Shown here piece by piece: positions 11,435 through 21,357 of a DNA stretch of 64,000 bases (position 1 is the first letter of the stretch; every line of letters begins with the position of its first letter). Source of the stretch: Gonatopus flavifemur (taxonomy: Eukaryota > Arthropoda > Insecta > Hymenoptera > Dryinidae); contig JAFFJZ010000001.1 of assembly GCA_018340375.1 (NCBI GenBank), positions 77,120,001 to 77,184,000 on the forward strand, in the 5' to 3' direction. Position numbers and translations under genes: made by a program. The notes below the pieces were generated by a model. It did no database searches. It was not told the origin of the DNA and was given only the letters and a program-made list of their open reading frames with translations.

Positions 11435-14008
11435 ATGTTCAACGTCATAATTTTATTATTCTTTGACTGGATAATTTCAACTTCAGGTGGGATATTCGAT
11501 CGACCAAAACATTTTTATTCAACTTATTTATTGGAATTAGTTACTGCATTTATAATCTCACTTCTATCACACAAATTTGAAAGTACAGAATTCTATTGAG
11601 AAAAATACAGGTTGGTTGAAAAGTTTTGAAAGCGACACCTATCAATCAGTACAGGAATCAAAATTTATACGCTATTTTTATATTTCATCCTTCATTCGAA
11701 CACACACACACAATTTTATTCCGATCTGTCAATTCATTCTTTGTTTACAAGCCATTCGAAGTTGACGTGTCAGTGTATTTTGTGAAAATGGAAAAATCCG
11801 AATATCGTGCAGTGATAAAATTCTTTGTTTCGAAAGGTTTATCAGCAACAGAAATTCATACTAAACTGAAGAAAGTGTTGAAGGAATCTGCTCCTTCATT
11901 TCCAACTGTACATCGATGGGTTTGAGATTTTAAACGTGGTCGGACAAGCGTTGAAGATCAATCACGTAGGGGACGTCCAAAAAGTGCAACGAAATCAGAC
12001 ATCATTGAGCAAGTCTATGATATTGTTTGTAAAGACCCGAGTTTGACTGAGCGTGAAATTGCTGATACCATAGGCATCTCGGATGAACGAGTACTCCATA
12101 TTTTACACGAAGAATCACATATGAAAAAGCTTTTTGGAAAGTTAGTGCCGCATACGTTGACAATTCAACGAAAACTGAATCGAAAACAAATTTCTCAGCG
12201 TAATTTGGAGCGTTTTAAGCAGAATAAGACCGATTTTTTGCGTCGTTTCGTAACTGTGGACGAGACTTGGATCTACCATCATGATCCCAAACTGAAACAA
12301 GAACGTTTACAGTAGACCGAAGCTAGTTGTTCAGCTCCAAAACGGTTGAAGTCAGAACGATCGGCAAAAAAAGTTTTAGCATCGGTTTTTTGGAACCCAA
12401 AAGGGGTTTTGTTCATTGATTATCTCGAAAAAGGTGAAACAATTAACTCTGAATATTATTGCAACCTTTTGGACCAGTTGGATGAAACAATTCGTGAAAA
12501 AAGACCCGGTTTACGGAAGAAAAAAATCATTTTTCATCAAGACAATGCACGTGTTCATACAAGTGTTCTGGCGATGGCTAAACTGAACGAATTGAAGTAC
12601 GAATTGCTTGAACACCCACCGTATTCACCAGATTTGGCTCCCTCCGACTATTACCTCTTCAGAAATTTGAAATAATTCCTTCGTGGAAAGCGTTTTTCGT
12701 CGAATGAAGAAGCTATTGCAGCTGTGGAACAGTATTTTGCGGAGCTTCCGGAAAATTATTACAGAGATGGTATAAAATTATTGGAGGATCGTTGGAATAA
12801 GCGTGTTGAAGTTGAGGGAGACTATATTGAATAAAAAAAATCATTTCATCAAAAAATACTCATTCTTTCATTTTTGCTTTCAAAACTTTTCAATCAACCT
12901 GTAATAAACGAACACGTTCTGCCACAAAACTACCAGACTGGTCAATTGAACAAATATCCTTAACAGATGAAACACGTCGCCTCCTCTTTGCCTCTACGTC
13001 CTGTCAACCCATCTCACACTCATCAGCCTTCGATCCACGGAATGTAACGAGGAGGTGACGAGTCTCGTTATTGAAAGTACTGTACGGGATATGTGCGATA
13101 TAAATGAAAAGGACCAAACCCCTCCGTACCATGTTTCATTACAAAAATTGATCAATAAAAATCAATTTTTATAATGATACAAGAACGTGTCGTTTATATC
13201 TTCCAACAGAATTTTAACGGCACTCAAAATCAACTCAGATATACATGGAACATATTAAAATGTGGTTTCAATAACTCATATCCTCTGTTTTACAGGTAAA
13301 TCATGGAATTATAACACACCTCTCAACATTATAGACGGTGAAGTCACACCCATTCGAAAAATACCCTACCAAGTTAGCATCACCGTGAACGATACGATAC
13401 AATTATGCGCTGGCAGTATCATAGGAGAAGAATGGATCCTGTCGGCCAAACATTGTATGCTCAGACATCCGTTTCGTACCCTCAAAGTCAGAGCTGGAAG
13501 TGATATGTGGAATAAAGGTGGAAGTATTCATAATATCATCGACGAATACACGCCACCTAATAAAGATGCCGACATAGTATTGTGGAAAGTCCAACCGGCT
13601 TTCATTTTTGATCAATCCCGTCAACTGGTTCAACTTCCAGAACCCAACTACAAAATCATTCCACGAACTATGGGAATCATCAGCGGTTGGGGTGATACGG
13701 ATAATTTAGGAAACTCTCCGTCGCTTTACTTGAAATCTGTTGAAATTCCCATTGTGAGACGAAATCGATGTCAACGCGAGTTATCGCCGCTAATGTACAT
13801 TCAAGATGACGAAATTTGTGCTGGATACCTCACCAAAGAGGGTGGCAAAAATTTTTGTGATGGCGATAGTGGTGGACCTTTCATCATTGACGGTAAACTG
13901 ATAGGTATCATCAACCGATCAGTCAACTGTGGGGAATCTTATAAACCACATGTATTCACCAATGTAGTTTTTTATCGAAATTGGATAAAGAAAATAACGA
14001 ATATTTAA
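11435..14008 (+). CDS. Secreted chymotrypsin-like (S1) serine protease 1
   Basis: Exon 1 (11435-11486, 52 bases) encodes a signal peptide (MFNVIILLFFDWIISTS) and splices at TCAG|gtggga to exon 2 (13296-14008), giving 254 aa. A short propeptide, GKSWNYNTPLN, precedes the mature N terminus IIDGEVTP. The triad is visible: His in SAKHC, Asp in DADIVLW, Ser in CDGDSGGP. Six cysteines fit the three core S1 disulfides (42-58, 168-182, 191-220). The P1 residue of the activation site is Asn rather than Arg/Lys, and the residue at chymotrypsin position 189 is Asn (KNFCDGDSGGP), so neither trypsin nor chymotrypsin specificity can be assumed; position 190 is Phe. The intron holds a mariner element. The paralogue lies 7 kb downstream. 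It is probably a secreted digestive or glandular enzyme; tissue unknown. Confidence 0.88.
11608..12901 (+). mobile_element. Mariner element, mellifera-type, TA target duplication
   Basis: The 1294-base element starts CAGGTTGGTTGAAAAGTTTT and ends with the imperfect complement (AAAACTTTTCAATCAACCTG), flanked by TA at 11606-11607 and 12902-12903. It encodes a degenerate D,D34D transposase. It lies in the intron of serine protease 1, in the same orientation. TIR sequence and transposase resemble the mellifera subfamily. Both ends are intact, so it could perhaps still be mobilised by a transposase supplied in trans. Confidence 0.93.
11788..12834 (+). pseudogene. Mariner transposase, inactivated by three stop codons
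   Basis: One continuous 349-codon frame runs from the ATG at 11788 to TAA at 12832-12834, interrupted by TGA at 11923-11925, TAG at 12313-12315 and TAA at 12673-12675, with no frameshift. An N-terminal helix-turn-helix region (EYRAVIKFFVSKGLSATEIH) is followed by the linker GRTSVEDQSRRGRP. The catalytic triad is intact: VTVDETWIYHHD, then HQDNARVH, then SPDLAPSDYYLF, with 34 residues between the last two Asp. Length matches the roughly 345-aa family norm. Loss by point mutation alone suggests a moderately young insertion. It cannot make a full-length protein. Confidence 0.93.
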
Positions 14009-14392
14009 ATGTAGAATAGAGTGAATTTCTTTACTGCTAATTGTTTCATTGATTCCCAAAATTATTGATTGATTAAGTTAACCGATGTTGTGTTCCATTC
14101 TTAGTTCTGTTGAGTTCACGGTTGCCAAAGTGTAGTCAAAATAGGTATTCTTTTATACAATACGGGTTTAGTTTCAATCGGAATTTTATACAAATTAATA
14201 GAAACCAAATACATATTATATACAAACATATTGATATCGCGCATCCCTCATTCGAACATTTTCAGAATACATACAAGATCGTCGTATCCAGAACATGAAT
14301 TTCTAATCACGGGTGGAAATCGGTCAATCGACTTGAATTTTGTTCACTTATGCAAAATAACTTATGAAGCAAATGAAGTATGAAGCTGAAAC
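14009..14392. other. 3' flank of serine protease 1
   Basis: AT-rich sequence with one 62-aa ORF that has no recognisable motif. It presumably includes the 3' UTR; no clear AATAAA immediately follows the stop codon. Confidence 0.35.
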
Positions 14393-14803
14393 CGGCAGCT
14401 ACATGGAGAGAAATTTATTTGGATAGATTACCATTTTATTCGTAAACTAGAACTATTCGGCAAAACCAGACAATAATTTATAATATAACTCCTAATCATT
14501 GCCAGTTGTGATGGTAAAAATCGAGATTAATTTGGATTTTTACCATCACAGCTGGCAACGATTAGGAGTTATGCTATAAATTATTGTCTGGTTTTGCCGA
14601 ATAGTTCTAGTTTACGAATAAAATGGTAATTTTTCCAAATACATTTCTCTCCGTGTAGCAGCCGATTGTCACAACTTTTTACACGAAACTTTTATCAAGT
14701 ATTCGAGCATCTAAAACGTTTAGTGGAGTGCCATTCAATCGATTTCTGGTGTAAAAAAAGCTTCCACAATGTTTAATCAAAAGTTACAACAATCGGCTGC
14801 TAC
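14393..14803. mobile_element. Foldback element with two nested inverted repeats
   Basis: The first palindrome has arms of about 130 bases (14393-14525 and 14533-14663) around a tiny loop; AACTATTCGGCAAAACCAGA on the left is matched by TCTGGTTTTGCCGAATAGTT on the right, and GGCAGCTACATGGAGAGAAA by the outer right end. The right end (GCAGCCGATTGTCACAACTT) then forms a second inverted repeat with about 14779-14802 (AAAGTTACAACAATCGGCTGC). All ends share a CGGC(A/T)GCTAC motif, suggesting elements of one family placed back to back. No coding potential. Confidence 0.75.
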
Positions 14804-16638
14804 TTTCAGATTAATATGACAAACTCATAATTGATGCCGTTCAATCAGAGTTACTGTTACTTCCACGGTAACTGATGCATCATAATTACAGTCTAATGAG
14901 GTAATAATTTCCCATGTTGACAAGAAACTTATAAAGAGTAAATATTTGGAGGTTTGCAATACATAATTTATGGTCTAGCTGATGGTTATTTATCCGTCTA
15001 AAGATGATTTTGTGCTCATGATGCATTTTCAATGGAAAGCAGTAATAAAATTATGCTGAACGCAGTACGAGTTTGAATGATTTCAGAACGGTTGAAACAA
15101 AATTTAAGGAGTATGATAACGATGATATGTTATTTGTTTACTATATTGTTCCGTATTACGTACATGGTTCATATGTATGGTATTCAATATACAAATCAGT
15201 TATTCGTGAAAATTGAATGATCAAAAAAAAGAAAAATGTACATTCGCTAAGGTTTCACAAATATTTGTATTGCTTTCTTTTCAGATTAAGGTTGTTCGTA
15301 ATTGGGGGAAGGTCGAAAGACTGTCTGTCAAGGTCAGGGGCGATTTTCAAAAGATATATATAATATATAAATGTTCGACTTTTAACAAGTTAGAAATATG
15401 TGAAATGTGTTGATATAAAAGAGCACTCCCAACCGACCAGCTTCAGTTGATTGAACGCGGTGTATCTCCGTAATCCTCACAAAATTAATCAATATATTAT
15501 TCGTTGTTCAAACGAGAAAACTGTGCTTTTACGTGATTTCTGGCATATTTCAGCACTGATCGTAAAACGTGAGATTCAGTTCTATTCCAATATTCCGATA
15601 CGAGGAGGTGGGATTTTGGAGAATCCTAAATACTGCAAAGAAAACTTAAATGATGATGAACACTTTCAAAAATTCATTCTTGTTTCAAAACTCTCATAGT
15701 TTCTTTTGTGAAAAGATGAAATTGTTTGAAACATCAAAAAATGATTATGTAATTGTAGCATGTGCGTCTATGTTGACATATTCACATCAGTCCTTGATCA
15801 ATGTATCAATGATTTCCATCACGCAATAGAATGCGTTCCAAATGCAATGAATTAGAACTGATCATCTGCTCTCTGCATAAAATACCTATTTGAAATAGTA
15901 AACTTAAAATTCTTGCTTCATATCGTTGAATCCACAGCATCACCATAAATTCATGAATTTAATTCTAATTAAAAAATCTCAGTAAAAAGAAACCTTGACA
16001 TTCCTTATTTTCAATAAACCTAATTCTTCCAAATCGATATTGATGAGAATCTGATGAACAATCATTGAATCACCAAATTAAGCGATAATAATTGTTCAAT
16101 CGAACGGAACTGGCACGTTTCTTTCCTGCACTGGAATCGGTGAACTAATCCGAACAAATAAAGGATAATGTATGAGAATATTCAGAAAGAAAAATTAAAA
16201 TCAATTTTCGTCCGTATTCTTCTCCCTTGTCAAAGATTTCAAAGCGCTTCAACGTCGCATTCATCATTCATTTCCCGCAACACTTACTGCAACATTAGCG
16301 AACCCCGAAGCGACTGCATGGACCGCACGATGAAAGGGAGCAACTGAAGTAAGTACTTCGAATCAATGCAAACTCGGACCCTTAAACGAAAGGGTTGCCT
16401 TCCATTCAATGATTTCATAGCGAACGTGTCAAAAAGCCTTACTTTGGATAATGACATAACTATCAATGTGTTTCACTCATAAGTTTTTTCAGCGTATAAA
16501 TCAAAACTTGTGAATCGAACATTCCTGAAAAAAACGCATGACGTCATAATAGGGCCACATGAACATTGAAACGAAATTAAATTGACCCCATGTGGAATGG
16601 GCTAATCACTGGCTTGAGCATACGCTTATTGGCTGTCA
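14804..16638. other. No gene seen
   Basis: AT-rich intergenic DNA with ORFs up to 82 aa, none with a recognisable domain, signal peptide or splice context. A short inverted pair (GGGCCACATG and CATGTGGAATGGGC, about 16553-16605) is the only structure noticed. Confidence 0.35.
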
Positions 16639-16964
16639 CGTCCAGAGATATTCAAAGAATATTCCTTTCAATGACAATGGCAAAGGAATTAATATAGAAT
16701 ATTAACACCTTAAAATATAAGTTCCCCTATTTTGTGTCATGGACAAGGATGGGGAGAAACAGAGCAATTGGAGAAGGAAAGTTGAATGAAAACATTGAAT
16801 TGATAAAAATATAAGATTTATTATAATGAAGATTTGAATGATCCTACATGAAACAATTCTCCTACAGCCAACTTCAATAACTTTAAATAAGAATCAGAGA
16901 TTTTAGCATACTTTTGTAATATTCTATTCTTTGTTCTACATCGGTCATATTTCAATCATATACA

Positions 16965-18216
16965 CACTGTAAAAAAAGGTTTGAATTCTAATATAAAATT
17001 GGTTATGAAATTCCAAATAAATGCAAGGTGAATCGTATTTAATATAAAATAGCACTAATTTTTCTTGTTACTATTTTAATGTTCACAAACGTATTTGAAT
17101 TTTGATCAATATTATTATAATTCAAAATATTTTGTATTAAAATTCTTTATTAAAATTGAAATTCCAACATGCTTTGTAAGATTCAGTTCTACAATTTGAA
17201 TTTCCTTTTACATGGTTGAATTTTGCAGTGTAGTATGAAATTTCAATAACAACCATATGAAAATTCTAAATGAATGTGGACAATTCGAATCATTTCTGTG
17301 AAATTTCAAACATATTTTGAATATTCAAAATTTAATTTATGAAATTTCAATCACATTTTGAATATTCACAATTTTGTTTATGAAATTTCAATAATTTTGT
17401 TGAAAAATAATACACAAGTGTATGGATTCACTGTGCGCCGAAGTCACTGCGCATGTCTTCTGCAGATCCACGCTTTATAATCGTTCCTGCAAAATGATAA
17501 AACGTTCTTCGGAAAAATTGATAAATCACGTGGTGATAATTTGTTAATTGAGAATCATCTGTTTTGATGATAATCAAGTTCACTAAGATGCTAAATATTT
17601 TTCAGAATTCAATCACAAAGTTTTGGATTGATATATTGATGTATATCCACATGAGAACCATAAACTGAATTTCATATCCAATATTAACTTTTGAACTACA
17701 ATGTTTTCAATATGATCTTTGTATCTTTCTTATATATAAATATATGAATATATATAAGAAAGATGTACAATGATATGGAGGAAGCTCGAATCGAGATTTC
17801 ACAATCCCAGAATTCCGGAATTTTATTCCTTAATTTAGAAATAATCTTACTTATCTATAATATAGATATGCGAATTGTATTGACAATACGATAGTCAAAA
17901 AATCAATGCTGAATATGAAAATTAGTATTTTGATTTTTCATACTTCCCAGTATATGAAAGTTCAATTAATAGGTTATAAAATTTACGATAATCATTTGAA
18001 ATTTTTATACCTATTCATAATTAATTTTCAAAAGGATTTCATTGAAAATTCAACAATCGTTTTGAAATTTCATACTAACATGAAATGATTCACACATTTT
18101 CAAAACCTCTTCTTGAATTTTAATAAATTGTTTCTTTGAAAATTCACAACCAAATGTATGTGTTAATCGCTTCACATACTTTTCCATTAAATTTCATACA
18201 AAAATTTTTTACAGTG
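16965..18216. mobile_element. 1.25 kb TIR element inserted in one inverted-repeat arm
   Basis: It starts CACTGTAAAAAAAGG and ends AAATTTTTTACAGTG. The matching arm at about 20610-20640 lacks it, so the empty site is available in the same window; joining the left flank (ATATACA) to the right flank (CATATATTGACC) reproduces the empty arm, with no clear target-site duplication. The interior is rich in GAAATTTCAA-type motifs and has a near-perfect hairpin around TCTTTCTTATATATA at about 17723-17763. No transposase is seen. Confidence 0.78.
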
Positions 18217-18464
18217 CATATATTGACCTCATCTCTAATATTGGGGTTATTGGATCTTTCAATTTAAACTTACAAGAAAAATGATTTTATGAGATATTTG
18301 AGAATCTAAATTGTTTCGTAGCAACTTTGTTTCTCTGACTTTGATGCAATTCTTCAGAAACTCAATTTCAGCTTTCAATTCATTCATATTCTATTAACAA
18401 AATGCATACATTGTCTTTGGTTGGTATTACTTTAATTGATGTAGTCTCCAATTAACAGTTGCGA

Positions 18465-18690
18465 GATTCCAGCCAACTGGATTTCCCACAATTACTAATT
18501 TTCGACGTTCAAACAATTACTCGTGTGATTCCAGCCAACTGAATTTCCCACGAATAATCATGAGTGAATTAAATTTTGAATCACCAATTAATATGCAAGA
18601 TTCCAGTCAACTGGATTTCCCACACAGTCAATCAGTGATAGACTCGATTGACACTTGAGAAATTCTAGCCATCCAGATTTTTCCAAGTAG
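18465..18690. repeat. ~65-bp-spaced CCAGCCAACTGG repeats, left arm
   Basis: Four copies of GATTCCAGCCAACTGGATTT followed by CCCAC, the last degenerate, occur about 62-70 bases apart (starts near 18469, 18531, 18601, 18664). The core CCAG-ccaa-CTGG is an inverted repeat. The array is mirrored in the right arm at about 20160-20380. Confidence 0.75.
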
Positions 18691-20159
18691 TCAATTTTCG
18701 TCACTATGAGGTTGAATTTAAAAGACAATGTATTTGAATATAAAATGAAACAAAGTTGCTCTATAGACAAATTGAAATATAATTATTACGATTTCTTCAC
18801 TTAGTCAAATTCTCACTTACAAAGAAAAAATCTAAAATATACCACAATAATCCTTGGAATGTACTTTGAAATTAGAATTATTTCAAACACATTGAATATG
18901 AACACGAAAATATTTCAAACACCTTGAAAAGAATTCTATTCAAACACTTGAACTTGAACTTTAACTTGAACACTTGAAAACACTTTGAAGTTGTAGTAAA
19001 GAACGTTGAACACGAATACTTGGAAATGATGTGTAAGAACTGGAGCGAATGCGAATACTGCGAATACTGACTTTTGGGCCCAAAACATGGGTTTTTATAT
19101 GGCCAGTCTCGACCATGGAGAGACTTGTTTTGGTCACTTAGAAAAATGCACTTTGCTCTATAGATAATGAGTTCCTGCACTGCCCTTACGACGCATCACA
19201 AGTACATGGGGTTCACGGGACGATGTCTTATCTATCACGTGAAGTTTAGTTGAAAGTTAGAACTGTGACTCAAAATTATCAAAGGAAAGTATCTATAAGA
19301 AAGATATTGATTGAATGTTCTTCAAGTTTTCTTAATTGTGACAGAATCGTCTTTTTCCATACATGTATTTTTGTGTTTTAATATAAAACTTGTATAATTT
19401 TAATTACTTAATTATTGATTGAACACCCTTCTAATAATTGAATATGATTCAATTACCATTCTCATAAATTGAATTCAAAACTCTTTTCGCATCATTCGAT
19501 ATTAAGAAAACTTGAAGAACATTCAATCAATATCTTTCTTATAGATACTTTCCTTTGATAATTTTGAGTCATAGTTCTAACTTTCAACTAAACTTCACGT
19601 GATAGATAAGACATCGTCGCGTGAACACCATGTACTTGTGATGCGTCGTAAGGGCAGTGCATGAACTCATTATCTATGGAGCAAAGTGCATTTTTCTAAG
19701 TGACCAAAACAAGTCTCTCCATGGTCGAGACTGGCCATATAAAAAACCCATGTTTTGGGCCCAAAAGTCAGTATTCGCAGTATTCGCATTCGCTCCAGTT
19801 CTTACACATCATCTCCACGTATTCGTGTTCAACGTTCTTTACTACAACTTCAAAGTGTTTTCAAGTGTTCAAGTTAAAGTTCAAGTTCAAATGTTTGAAT
19901 AAAATTCTTTTCAAGGTGTTTGAAATATTTTCGTGTTCATATTCAATGTCTTTGAAATAATTCCAATTTCAAAGTACATTCCAAGGATTACTGTGCCATA
20001 TTTTGGATTTTTTCTTTTTGTAAGTCAAAATTTGACTAAGTGAAGAAATCGTAATAATTATATTTCAATTTGTCTATAGAGCAACTTTGTTTCATTTCAT
20101 ATTCAAATACATTGTCTTTTAAATTCAACCCCATAGTGACGAAAATTGACTACTTAGAA

Positions 20160-20380
20160 AAATCTGGATGGCTAGAATTTCTCAGGTGTCAATTGAGTCT
20201 ATCACCGATTAATTGTGTGGGAAATCCAGTCGGCTGGAATCTCGCATATCAATTGGTCATTCAAAATTTAATTCACTCATGATTATTCGTGGGAAATTCA
20301 GTTGGCTGGAATCACACGAGTAATTATTTGAACGTCAAAAATTGGTAGTTGTGGGAAATCCAGTTGGCTGGAATCTCGCA
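20160..20380. repeat. ~65-bp-spaced GGGAAATCCAGTTGGCTGG repeats, right arm
   Basis: This is the inverted counterpart of the array at 18465-18690: GTGGGAAATCCAGTTGGCTG-type units near 20217, 20290 and 20352, with a degenerate one near 20160. Regular spacing with conserved cores and diverged spacers suggests that the unit was kept or amplified as a unit. Confidence 0.75.
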
Positions 20381-21357
20381 ACTGTTAATTGGAGACTACA
20401 TCAATTAAAGTAATACCAACCAAAGACAATGTATGCATTTTGTTAATAGAATATGAATGAATTGAGAGCTGAAATTGAGTTTCTGAAAAATTGCATCAAA
20501 GTCAGAGAAACAAAGTTGCTACGAAACAATTTAGATTCTCAAATATCTCATAAAATCATTTTTCTTGTAAGTTTAAATTGAAAGAGCCTATAACCCCAAT
20601 ATTAAAGATGAGGTTGATATATGTGTACAATTGAAATATGACTGATGTAGAACAAAGAGTAGAATATTACAAAAGTATGTTAAAATTTCTGATTCTGATT
20701 TAAAGTTATTGAAGTTGGCTGTTGGAGAATTGTTTCATGTAGAATTATTCAAATCTTCATTGTAATAAATCTTATATTTTTATAAATTCAATGTTTTTAT
20801 TCAACTTTCCTCCTCCAATTGTTCTGTTTCTCCCCATCCTCGTCCATGACACAAAATAGGGGAACTTATATTTTAAGGTGTTAATATTCTATATTGATTC
20901 CTTTGCCATTGTCATTGGAAGGAATATTCTTTGAATATCTCTGGACGTAACATAATATTGAATGATACGAAAAGAGTTTTGAATTCAATTTGCGAGAATG
21001 GTAATTGAATCATATTTAATTATCAGAAGAGTATTCAATCAATGATTAAGTAATTAAAATTGAATAATTTATATATTAAAACCCAAAAATACATCTATGG
21101 AAGAAGACGATTCCGTCACATGGCATACAAGGAAAAAAGAGATACCTGTTGACAAAGGTGGTTCCATTGTTCCATCAAGACACGGACAGATGAACCAAAT
21201 CAAGCGTGCAAAGTAATATGAAAAAATCAATTGCTCGAATTCAATATCTTAAGATAGCGCACATACCAATGAATTCAGATGTATGTGTATTTGAACTGTC
21301 AACAATATATATTGGGCCAAAATTTGAAAACTTCAGTAGTCTTCGAAGAGGGTCAAA

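Larger units (their letters stand above)
16639..21117. repeat. Large imperfect inverted repeat, A-S-A'-S' layout
   Basis: Arm A (16639-19335) reappears inverted as A' (about 19504-20948). The left outer end starts ACGTCCAGAGATATTC and the right outer end reads GAATATCTCTGGACGT. The roughly 165-base spacer S between them (19336-19502, from GTGACAGAATCGTCTTTTTC to GCATCATTCGATATT) is itself repeated inverted to the right of A' (20951-21117). Arms look highly similar by eye. They differ mainly by a 1.25 kb insertion in the left arm, so A is about 1.45 kb without it. Reading right arm A' on the plus strand, a CATATAAAAAACCC box stands upstream of a GTATTCGCAGTATTCGCATT run and several AATAAA-like motifs, but no conserved ORF spans the arms. 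Confidence 0.9.

Noticed and set aside
18878..19960. ORFs of 81-100 aa (ELIIY...KCIFLSDQNKSLHGRDWPYK) in both inverted-repeat arms
   Set aside because: They look alike only because the arms are copies. Frames are interrupted differently in the two arms, and no family is recognised, so the similarity is not evidence of coding.
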